DNA of 40,961 nucleotides from Gammaproteobacteria bacterium. Its GTDB lineage: Bacteria > Pseudomonadota > Gammaproteobacteria > Pseudomonadales > Azotimanducaceae. The notes under the pieces were generated by a model. The model saw nothing but the letters and a program-made list of their open reading frames with translations, ran no database searches and had not been told where the DNA came from. This document shows, in pieces, positions 34,302-40,961 of the stretch. The DNA is taken from contig PBVL01000048.1 in NCBI GenBank assembly GCA_002728675.1, forward strand, positions 9,137 through 50,097, given 5' to 3'. The position numbers and the translations under genes are program-made. The number at the start of each line of letters is the position of its first letter. Position 1 is the first letter of the stretch.

Positions 34302-35366
34302 ATGCCCGTTGAAATGATCGGATGGATTGCGCCACGCGTGTCCTCTGAGTTGATCCCCGCCGAAGGGCCCGCATTCGACCCCGACGTCATCGCGCACACG
34401 GCGCAGATTCACGAGCACGCCGACTTCGACCGCGTGTTGATCGGCTATTTCTCCGACGCGCCGGACGGCTTCATGGTTGGCGCCCACGCCGCCGCGGTTA
34501 CCGACCGGCTTGGTTTCCTGCTCGCCCACCGGCCCGGTTTTGTGGCGCCGACCGTCGCTGCCCGCAAGCTCGCATCGTTCGATCAGCTTTCGGGCGGCCG
34601 GGTCGCCGTTCACATCATCTCCGGCGGCAGCGACAGTGATCAGGCGAAAGACGGTGACTACACGGACCATGCCGGCCGCTACCGGCGTTCCAGCGAGTAC
34701 ATCGAACTGCTGGAACGCACCTGGACATCGGACGTGCCGTTCGACCACGAGGGCGAGTTCTATCGAATCGAACGCGCCTGGGCCGACATCCGCTGCGCGC
34801 AGACACCGCGTATCCCCGTCTTCGGCGGCGGCGGCTCCGATGCGGCGATCGATGCGCTCGCACCACACCTTGATGTGTTCATGTTGTGGGGTGAACCGCT
34901 CGCAGAGACGGCAGCGTTCATGGAACGCGTGCGCGCAAGGAGCGGCAAGCGCCCGATTCGCTTCAGTGTCTCGACGCGGCCAATTCTCGGCCGCACCGAC
35001 GCCGAAGCGTGGGATCGCGCGCGGGACATCCACGCTCAGATCAAGGCCCGGATGGGCTCGCGTGCAGCCGCCACGCCCGAGAACGTCGGTTCCCAACGAC
35101 TCCTTCAGGCCGCCGCGGACGGCGAGGTCCACGACACGTGCCTCTGGACCTCGCTTGCGGAACTGACGGGCGCGCGGGGCAACTCGACGGCGCTCGTCGG
35201 CTCACCCGAGACGGTCGCCAAAGCCATGGTTGCGTACTACGACATTGGCGCCACGAGTCTCCTGATCCGCGGCTACGATCCGCTCCCCGACGCGATCGAG
35301 TACGGCGAGGAACTGATCCCGCGCGTCCGCGAACTGGTCGCCGAGCGGGATGCATCGAAGGGGTGA
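34302..35366 (+). CDS. LLM-class flavin-dependent monooxygenase (SsuD-like)
   Basis: This 354-residue luciferase-fold TIM-barrel resembles alkanesulfonate monooxygenase SsuD. Typical blocks include FDRVLIGYFSDAPDG, HRPGFVAPTVAARKLASFDQ, SGGRVAVHIISGGSDSDQAK, DGDYTDHAGRYRRSSEYIEL and LLIRGYDPLPDAIEYGEELI. Such enzymes use reduced FMN and O2 to cleave C-S bonds of sulfonates or to oxidise other substrates. No flavin reductase or sulfonate transporter is adjacent, so sulfonate use is not established. AGGAG lies 7 bases before the ATG. It may share a transcript with the tannase gene upstream. Confidence 0.9.
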   Translation: MPVEMIGWIAPRVSSELIPAEGPAFDPDVIAHTAQIHEHADFDRVLIGYFSDAPDGFMVGAHAAAVTDRLGFLLAHRPGFVAPTVAARKLASFDQLSGGRVAVHIISGGSDSDQAKDGDYTDHAGRYRRSSEYIELLERTWTSDVPFDHEGEFYRIERAWADIRCAQTPRIPVFGGGGSDAAIDALAPHLDVFMLWGEPLAETAAFMERVRARSGKRPIRFSVSTRPILGRTDAEAWDRARDIHAQIKARMGSRAAATPENVGSQRLLQAAADGEVHDTCLWTSLAELTGARGNSTALVGSPETVAKAMVAYYDIGATSLLIRGYDPLPDAIEYGEELIPRVRELVAERDASKG

Positions 35367-35472
35367 CGCCCCGTGCCGGACTCCCATCAGGGTATGCGGG
35401 GGTTGGCTCGAAACTGAGGTCTGCGGCCCCCATCCAACCTGATACGCCGATCAGCGGTCCGACGGGCTCCGG

Positions 35473-36108
35473 CTATCGGACGGTCCGCGCAATCGAGTTT
35501 GCGTAGTAGCGGCAGAGCTTCCGGCGCAGTGGATGGTCGATCAGCGTATAGCCGCCGTCGCGTCTGTCCAGCATTCCACGGTTGACCATGATCCGGAGCG
35601 CGTTCGCGAGCGTGCCGAGCTTTGGGCGTTCGTCCGACTTCATTGCACCACCGCCCGCGATGATCCTGTCGATCAGGTCGCTGACCCGCCGGACGATGTC
35701 GCTCGCGGCCACGTGAACGCGATAGACGAACCGGGAGAACCAACGCTCAATCTAGTAGCCGATGCGGAAGTAGATGAACACGTTGAAGGCAGGCACGATT
35801 TCGCTCGCGTACGCGTGCACCCGGGACTGCAACACGTCACGCGGCACGTGCTCCGCAGTCGCTTGCGCCTCAATCGCGTCGAGCACCTGTCTGTCCCAGG
35901 CCAGCCGGTCGATCAGGACCTGGCGCCTGGTTCGCTGAAACGGGCGAATCTTGATCTGCAGCCCGAGGTTTACCCGCTCGATCGAACGGAGCAGGCGGGA
36001 GCGCAGGTACTATCGCGTGCCGGGCAAGAGCACGCTGCCGATGACCGCATACGCGCAAACGAGCGTCATCAGCGCGACGAGCCAAAGCGGCAGTTCAACC
36101 GTCGTCAT
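35473..36108 (-). pseudogene. Decayed glycerol-3-phosphate acyltransferase (PlsB-like): two amber codons, catalytic core deleted
   Basis: A single frame of 212 codons joins the two ends of a PlsB-type acyltransferase. The N-terminus reads MTTVELPLWLVALMTLVCAY, then (after a TAG) YLRSRLLRSIERVNLGLQIK, IRPFQRTRRQVLIDRLAWDR and SEIVPAFNVFIYFRIGY. A second TAG and ERWFSRFVYRVHVAA follow. It then jumps directly to a C-terminal segment, LANALRIMVNRGMLDRRDGG and CRYYANSIARTV. The whole central acyltransferase domain with its His-x4-Asp motif and substrate-binding blocks is absent. Both ambers (36010-36012 and 35752-35754) stand where I recall Trp in relatives, consistent with TGG-to-TAG changes. The product cannot be active; another acyltransferase must exist elsewhere in the genome. 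Confidence 0.82.
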
Positions 36109-36189
36109 CTGGGATGAGGGACGAGGTACATGGGTGCATCGTCTCAGGACCGACGCCAAACGTGAAGAGCCCCCCCTTCGGTCCTGCGA

Positions 36190-36219
36190 TTGCCGGATCG
36201 GCGCGGGCCGAACTAACAT
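36190..36219 (+). promoter_or_regulatory. Weak candidate promoter for the second PhyH gene
   Basis: TTGCCG (36190-36195) and TAACAT (36214-36219) are separated by 18 bases and each match four of six consensus positions. The predicted start near 36226 would give a leader of about 19 bases carrying the GGAGAG ribosome site. The match is modest in GC-rich DNA, so confidence is low. Confidence 0.3.
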
Positions 36220-36244
36220 GGAACCTGGGCACCGGAGAGAAACT

Positions 36245-37387
36245 ATGAGTCTGAACGCACGCGAGCACGCGGACGCCATGCAGGACTACATTCGGCAGGG
36301 AACCGAGCGGGCGCTCGCGTTGCCGAACCGCGGACCGATTGTGCTCGACGACAACGGCAAACTCGATGCGGAGATCGTCAAGAACTATTGGGAGTACGGG
36401 TTCTACGTGTTCACCGGTGTCGTGGACGGGGAAGAACTTGCCGAGTTGCGCGCCGACATCGAACGGGTGCTGGACGGCGCCCCGGTCGAGCGCGGGGCGG
36501 AACTGGACGCACACGGCCGGCCCGCAATTGGCGCTGAGTTCGAGCGCGGCACGTTCAGCTTCGTGAATCCGCTCTCCGACCCTGTTGGCGGCACCGACCG
36601 CAACAAGGGGCGACACCCCGTGAAGATGCTGGACCCGAGCCCTGCCGAGGATGCGCCTGCGCAGACCATCGCGAATCTCGCGGGCAACCTGCAGATCATG
36701 GATTCCTGTCTGCGGCTCTACGGTCATCGCGGTCTGCTCGCGGTTGCCGAAGCGGTACTGGGACCGGACTTCGTACCCTACAACGAGGTCACGTTCATCA
36801 AGGAACCCGGGCTCGGGCCATCGGTGGCCTGGCACCGCGACGGCACCACGCACTGGGATGCCGACGACTGGGACCGCGGCGCGCACGGCTTCAACTTCAT
36901 GGTGCAGCTCTACCCGAGCACACCGGGCAACGGCGTCTGGGTGCTCCCGCGAAGCCACCGAGAACGGCAACTCGATATCAGGGGACTGGTCGCCGCAAGC
37001 GGCTCTGAACGCATCGACGGCGCGGTACCGCTCATCTGCGAGGGCGGCGACGCGTTCATCGTGAACCGTCAGATGCTGCACGGTTCGTTTGCCAATACAT
37101 CGGCCGAGCGACGGGTCACACTGAACGAAGGATTTTTTCCGCGCAAACGCATCGAAAACGTCACGACTTCCATGCTCGACGGCACGGTGGCGACGTTCGA
37201 TCCCGAACGTATCCGGACGCGCAGCAGGATCATTCCCCTTGCGGTTGACGCGCGCCGGCAGCGGTTTCCCGACGAGACTCCGTATCGATACGCGCCGCTC
37301 GCTGACGAACCCGAGTGCAATCGTTGGAACGAAGCCGCGCGCGAGACGATCCTCAGGGACTACAACCTGCTGGACATGTACATCTAG
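36245..37387 (+). CDS. Phytanoyl-CoA dioxygenase (PhyH) family protein, second copy
   Basis: This 380-residue Fe(II)/2-oxoglutarate oxygenase differs from the PhyH protein at 22715. The iron ligands are His197 and Asp199 in AWHRDGTTHW and His279 in RQMLHGSFANTS, with Arg290 placed for 2-oxoglutarate. Other core segments are DFVPYNEVTFIKEPGLG and GNGVWVLPRSHRE. An N-terminal helical region contains YWEYGFYVFTGVVDGEELAE, the usual opening of PhyH proteins. The substrate is unknown. GGAGAG lies about 6 bases before the ATG; the longer upstream frame is antisense to the plsB remnant. It converges on the cupin gene, 8 bases away. Confidence 0.87.
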   Translation: MSLNAREHADAMQDYIRQGTERALALPNRGPIVLDDNGKLDAEIVKNYWEYGFYVFTGVVDGEELAELRADIERVLDGAPVERGAELDAHGRPAIGAEFERGTFSFVNPLSDPVGGTDRNKGRHPVKMLDPSPAEDAPAQTIANLAGNLQIMDSCLRLYGHRGLLAVAEAVLGPDFVPYNEVTFIKEPGLGPSVAWHRDGTTHWDADDWDRGAHGFNFMVQLYPSTPGNGVWVLPRSHRERQLDIRGLVAASGSERIDGAVPLICEGGDAFIVNRQMLHGSFANTSAERRVTLNEGFFPRKRIENVTTSMLDGTVATFDPERIRTRSRIIPLAVDARRQRFPDETPYRYAPLADEPECNRWNEAARETILRDYNLLDMYI

Positions 37388-37395
37388 CGTCGGCG

Positions 37396-37800
37396 TCAGG
37401 CCGGCGGCTCAACCACCTCGGTTTCGAAATTGGCGGGCGCCACGATCTCGAGGACGGCGAAGTCTTCCGAGATCTCGAGTTCACGGTGTTTGATCCGTGG
37501 CGGCTGCAGTACGAAGTCACCTTTGCGGATCGTGTGCACGCCTTGGCCCTCGTATTCGAACTTTGCCCAGCCTTCGAGCACCTGAATAAACTGAAAGTCG
37601 CAGTGGTGGATGTGCCACTGCTGAACGTCATCCGGCTGCGAGCGGCCGTTTGCGCGAATGATGTGCGCAACGTAGTCCCCGCCGGTCGCGGCGGAGATGC
37701 CCAGATCCCGGTAGTCGAAGATGCTTCTCAGTCCCTCGGTCCAGGCTTCCTGACGGTCTGCATCACCCGCTTCGGCATGTACGAATTTCCACTGACTCAT
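37396..37800 (-). CDS. Cupin-domain protein
   Basis: This 134-residue single-domain cupin has motif 1 as WHIHHCDFQFIQVLEGWAKF, with three His and the later Glu of the metal site. Motif 2 is KGDFVLQPPRIKHRELE, with the fourth His. It begins MSQWKFVHAEAGDADRQEAW and contains RSIFDYRDLGISAATGG. A mononuclear metal site is likely; it may be an isomerase, a dioxygenase or a sensor domain protein, and the sequence does not tell. AGGGG lies 8 bases before the ATG at 37800. The upstream extension of this frame is not conserved. The 234 bases to the next gene hold nothing I could identify. Confidence 0.82.
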   Translation of the reverse strand: MSQWKFVHAEAGDADRQEAWTEGLRSIFDYRDLGISAATGGDYVAHIIRANGRSQPDDVQQWHIHHCDFQFIQVLEGWAKFEYEGQGVHTIRKGDFVLQPPRIKHRELEISEDFAVLEIVAPANFETEVVEPPA

Positions 37801-38034
37801 GCGTTCGCCCCTGCTTCGAGAAAGGTCGAGTGTAGCGCCGTTAGGTTGTCTGAAACCCGCGGAAATCAGCAGGATTCGATCAAAGACGCCGGCGCGCACG
37901 ATTTCTGTCCCGCCTGCGCTCGAACTCACCAACAGCAAGACAACCGTGACGGTCTGCGGATGTATCGCACGGGGCTTTGGTAGCCCGGAACGAACCCCGC
38001 TCGCGTGCTCGCAAAGCGCCTGTCCGCGTCTGGC

Positions 38035-38787
38035 CTAGCCGCCGGCGTTCGCGACGAGGAACCGTCGGGCGTGATCGAGCGCCTCAGTCATGTGTTCGGG
38101 CGAATCTTTCCACGGGAATCTCGTGACCTCGGAGTTTGGTGCAAGCTCCGCCGACTCCATTGCAACCGCGTATGGATGGGGCGGAATGTCGTCCGGCATG
38201 ACCAGCACGGGCGTCGTGCAGGACCTGACGAAGTCGCGCGTCACTGTGAAGACGAAGTCTGCGCGGGAGGTGTACATGGCATCCAGATGTTCGCGAACCT
38301 GATCCATGGTGATCGCCGGATTCCTGTCACAAAGCGCGGGCCCCCAGTTCTTCAGGTTGTTGTCGCGGAAGATCGTTGGATGGTCCGGAGAGAAGCCGCT
38401 CGGCTGGCACATGACGGCGGCCACGATCCGGTCCGGCGCGCGCTGAATGAGGTTCCACAGGAACGGCCCACCAATACAGCAGCCGAGCACGAGAAAGCGT
38501 TCACAACCCAGATGGCTCATCAGCCCAAGCTGATCGTCCGCGTAGTCGTTCCACGGATTCTCCCCGCCAATCGGACCGGTCGACTGTCCGCCGTTGGCAT
38601 TCCGCTGATCCATCGTGATGCAGCGGAAGTGGGCACCGAACTCTTTGACGGCGTCGAACGGGCCGTAGGCTGACGTCCAGGCCGCCAGGTTCGAGTTGAG
38701 CCCCCCTCCCGCGATGAGCAGCAGCGGGAAGCCTGAACCCGAGTCTTCATAGTGAATTCGAACGTCACCACTGTCATAAAACGGCAT
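38035..38787 (-). CDS. Alpha/beta hydrolase with Cys at the nucleophile elbow
   Basis: This 250-residue alpha/beta-hydrolase-fold protein contains PLLLIAGGGLNSNLAAW (oxyanion region, residues 21-37), MDQRNANGGQS, and the nucleophile elbow VLGCCIGGPF at 100-109. The nucleophile position, between G102-C103 and I105-G106, is Cys104 where most relatives have Ser. A likely acid is in VLVMPDDIPPHP and the His is in FPWKDSPEHMTEAL. Dienelactone hydrolases use Cys at this position, but the rest of the protein does not look like that family. The ATG at 38787 has GGAG upstream and begins the domain; an in-frame start at 38835 is unlikely. It is divergent from the PfkB-type kinase across 94 bases. Confidence 0.82.
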   Translation of the reverse strand: MPFYDSGDVRIHYEDSGSGFPLLLIAGGGLNSNLAAWTSAYGPFDAVKEFGAHFRCITMDQRNANGGQSTGPIGGENPWNDYADDQLGLMSHLGCERFLVLGCCIGGPFLWNLIQRAPDRIVAAVMCQPSGFSPDHPTIFRDNNLKNWGPALCDRNPAITMDQVREHLDAMYTSRADFVFTVTRDFVRSCTTPVLVMPDDIPPHPYAVAMESAELAPNSEVTRFPWKDSPEHMTEALDHARRFLVANAGG

Positions 38788-38838
38788 CAAGACACTCCAA
38801 AGTGTGCTGACTCGACGATCCTCCATCCCGCACATTGT

Positions 38839-38869
38839 TGCAACGTGGGTGCAACGCGCGAGTGCAACG
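38839..38869. promoter_or_regulatory. Three direct TGCAACG repeats between divergent hydrolase and kinase genes
   Basis: TGCAACG occurs at 38839-38845, 38850-38856 and 38863-38869, with start-to-start spacings of 11 and 13 bases, close to one helical turn. The last copy is followed at once by TATGAT (38870-38875), a five-of-six -10 match lying 6 bases before the kinase ATG. If used, the kinase mRNA would be nearly leaderless. The arrangement suggests an operator controlling one or both genes. Confidence 0.45.
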
Positions 38870-38881
38870 TATGATCGAGCG

Positions 38882-39700
38882 ATGGCACGACCACTCAGAA
38901 TCGCGGCGGTCGGCGAGTGTTGTCTGGATCACTACACCGGTGAGCAGACGCCCCGCCTCGGCGGCATCACCTACAACTTCGCCCTGCATGCGGCCCGGGC
39001 GTTCGAGAACGCCGAGATTCACCTGATCTCGTCGGTCGGCCACGACGCGCGGGACGCCTTCGTCGGCGAACTCGACGCGGCGGGCGTCCACCACGATCTC
39101 GCGGCTGCGGAGCGCACGCCGTCGCTCGGCATTCGGTTGAACGACGCCGGCGAGCGAACGTTCTTCGATTATGACCCCGGCGGTCTCCTCGACTGGGAAC
39201 CCACAGCGTCACAGCGCGAGACCATCGAGTCCGCCGACTATGTCGTGCTGACCCGTTACCACGAGATCGCATCGCTCTTCGAGCGGCTGGTCCGTCTGCC
39301 GACCCGAGGTCAGCGTGTGGTCGACTTTGCGGACATCTCGAACGCGCAGTCAGCGGAACTCCCGAGGATCGTCGCTGATCATGGTCTCGCGGATGTCTGC
39401 ATCTTCGGTCTTGCGCCACATGAGACGGCCGCGCGAACCTGGCTCACATCCCTCGCGCGAGACCACGCGGGGCTGTTTGTCATCACACTCGCGAGCGAAG
39501 GCGCGGTTGCAGTCGAGCAATCGACGACGACGCATCAGCCGGCGTTTCCGGTCGCGGAAGTTGTCGACACCACGGGCGCGGGGGACTGCTTCGCTGCGCA
39601 TTTCCTCAGTCGCTGGTGTACCGAAGGCGACGTGGGTCAGGCGCTCACTGACGGATGTTTTGCCGCTAGTCAGATCATTCAGCGCCGCGGAGCGAGCTGA
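38882..39700 (+). CDS. PfkB-family carbohydrate kinase (fructoselysine 6-kinase-like)
   Basis: This 272-residue ribokinase-fold enzyme starts LRIAAVGECCLDHYTGEQTP, has the LGGITYNFALHAARAF signature with the Gly-Gly substrate motif, and ends with VVDTTGAGDCFAAHFLSRW. That last block carries the anion hole and the catalytic Asp. The short length and CCLDHY opening resemble fructoselysine 6-kinase (FrlD) more than ribokinase. No frlB-type deglycase is present, so the sugar substrate is uncertain. The ribosome site is weak, and a TATGAT element sits 6 bases before the ATG, so leaderless translation is conceivable. The 3' end overlaps the convergent MFS gene by 26 bases. Confidence 0.85.
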   Translation: MARPLRIAAVGECCLDHYTGEQTPRLGGITYNFALHAARAFENAEIHLISSVGHDARDAFVGELDAAGVHHDLAAAERTPSLGIRLNDAGERTFFDYDPGGLLDWEPTASQRETIESADYVVLTRYHEIASLFERLVRLPTRGQRVVDFADISNAQSAELPRIVADHGLADVCIFGLAPHETAARTWLTSLARDHAGLFVITLASEGAVAVEQSTTTHQPAFPVAEVVDTTGAGDCFAAHFLSRWCTEGDVGQALTDGCFAASQIIQRRGAS

Positions 39701-40849
39701 CCATGTTTTTCGATGCGTGCGCGGCCAGGATTCCCAGCGCCGCCAGAACAAGCGCGGGCACCAGTACAAGGCCGGGGTTACCCATTCCGTCGACAAGCAG
39801 CCCACCGGCGAGTGGGATGACGAAGCCAAGCAGATAGCCGACCGCGAAAAGACCGGCCGAGAGTGACGGTGCCGTCTCGACAGTCGCGATCTGCGGGACA
39901 AGCCCTACAACCTGAATGAGCTGCACGCAGGTGGCAATGCCCAGTGCAAACGCCGCGATGAGCGTGAACCAGCCGCTTCCCGTCATCACACCAATCAGCG
40001 CCAGCGCAACCCCCAGGCCATCACCACGATCGGCCCGCGTTTCCCGATGAGCCATCGCGCAAGCGCAATCATCGACAACGAGCCGACAACCTGAGCACCA
40101 TTGAAGACAAGCAGGTACGTCGCAAGGCGCTCCTCCTGTCCCTGATGCGCGAGGATCGTAGCGAGATAGGCATTGGTACCGAAGTACCCCGCCGACGCCG
40201 CCCCAAGGATGACGCCGAGATACCAGAGTCGAGGCAAGCGCCACGGCGGGTTGGCGGTCGGTGCCGTGCCAGACGCTGCTCCGGCCACCAGTTTCGTTCT
40301 GTGCGCCACGACAATTGCCGCCACGACCAGCAGCGCCGGCGCCGACCAGACTGCAAGCACCCCGCGCCAGCTTCCGTCCACAAGCGGCAGCACAACGGGC
40401 AGCGTGAACCCCGCGCCGACGAACTCCCCCATCAGCATCCCGTTCATGTAGACAGCCGAGCCGAGCGCGGCGTAGCCGGGTGTCCATCTCAGCACGATCG
40501 CCGGCAGCGATGGCTGCATGACGGCAACGGCAAGCCCCGTCAGCACCGTGCCGACGAAGAGCAGGGCGAGCGGCGGCGCGGCCCCACGCAGGGTCGACGC
40601 CGCTGCCAGGATTACAAGCGCTCCACAGAGCGCGGCAAGCGGACCAAACCGCGCGATGATCAACGCCCCTGGCAACGCACCGAGCGACAGCATCAGCACC
40701 GGCAGGGTCGTCAGCGCCCCGACGCCTGTCTGACCAAGGGACAGCTCGGACTGAATCCCCGGCGCGAGCGCGGGAATCACCAGAATCGGCAAACGCAGGT
40801 AAAGCCCGGCGAACCAGAGCAGAACGAGTGGAATGACGCGACTCAACAT
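39675..40849 (-). pseudogene. MFS transporter (CynX/NimT-like) interrupted by a -1 frameshift
   Basis: Frame 1 from the ATG at 40849 encodes about ten membrane segments: VIPLVLLWFAGLYLRLPILV at the start, YMNGMLMGEFVGAGFTLPVV midway and KRGPIVVMAWG at its end near 40015. It then hits a stop, while the next frame continues the protein as ALALIGVMTGSGWFTLIAAF to a stop at 39675. The break lies at a run of five G on the coding strand (CCCCC at 40010-40014); one additional G would restore AWGVALALIG. This is a typical homopolymer lesion and may be a sequencing error rather than a true pseudogene. The repaired protein would be about 391 residues, the normal family length. The transported substrate is probably a small organic anion. 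Confidence 0.78.
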
Positions 40850-40961
40850 CGTGGCGTGCTGTCCTTGAAGCGACGGCAGTCTGACACAGCGGCGCCCGCA
40901 CCGGCTGCCGTGGGGCCATACGACGAACTCCGCGCAACGGCGTAAAGTGGGTGCAGCAAAT

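Noticed and set aside
37801-38034. Possible gene remnant between the cupin and the Cys hydrolase
   Set aside because: Short frames exist on both strands but none shows recognisable family motifs.
38804-38881. Upstream in-frame start of the PfkB-family kinase
   Set aside because: It would run through the TGCAACG repeat array and adds residues not typical of the family; the conserved kinase opening begins at 38882.

Overview
The window is GC-rich, densely coded chromosomal DNA, most likely from an uncultured gammaproteobacterium. The Yej-type peptide importer, NhaB and YaeQ point to Gammaproteobacteria. The many oxygenases, acyl-CoA enzymes and exported hydrolases fit a free-living or host-associated marine or soil lineage. 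No rRNA, tRNA, CRISPR array, prophage or insertion sequence was recognised. No gene-free stretch exceeds 300 bases.

Region 1 (1-8.5 kb): the left edge cuts a four-carbon acid sugar kinase. Next comes a tightly overlapping yejB-yejE-yejF importer operon, with its binding protein (yejA) transcribed divergently. A caspase-like (peptidase C14) gene broken by three frameshifts follows. Region 2 (8.5-19.4 kb): glycerol dehydrogenase, an MFS transporter, a carboxyltransferase subunit of an acyl-CoA carboxylase, a D-aminoacylase-type amidohydrolase, a 1200-residue fused CydDC-like ABC exporter, a RidA-family protein and a glycerophosphodiesterase. Region 3 (19.4-28.8 kb): an NhaB antiporter with an EF-hand-like loop, a crotonase, a VOC protein, a PhyH dioxygenase, a CYP153-type P450, YaeQ, a deazaflavin-dependent (Ddn-like) oxidoreductase, an alpha/beta hydrolase and an MFS exporter whose 5' end carries an in-frame amber codon. 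Region 4 (28.8-37.8 kb): an exported cytochrome c-quinoprotein dehydrogenase, a beta-helix lipoprotein, short gene remnants (SDR and possibly NUDIX), a tannase/feruloyl esterase, an LLM-class flavin monooxygenase, a decayed plsB-like acyltransferase, a second PhyH dioxygenase and a cupin. Region 5 (38-41 kb): an alpha/beta hydrolase with a Cys nucleophile elbow, divergent from a PfkB-family sugar kinase across three TGCAACG repeats, then a frameshifted MFS gene.

Functionally the window looks like a scavenging and catabolic accessory region. It would import peptides, oxidise alkyl, acyl and aromatic-ester substrates (P450, two PhyH, LLM, tannase, quinoprotein) and feed the products into acyl-CoA metabolism. 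Most genes face each other in convergent or divergent pairs, and the only clear multi-gene operon is yejBEF. At least three genes are decayed and two more have suspect reading frames, which suggests relaxed selection. Some of the single-base lesions could instead be assembly errors. I found no clear new multi-gene system. The most unusual items are the plsB remnant, the EF-hand loop in NhaB, the Cys-nucleophile hydrolase and the triple-repeat intergenic region.
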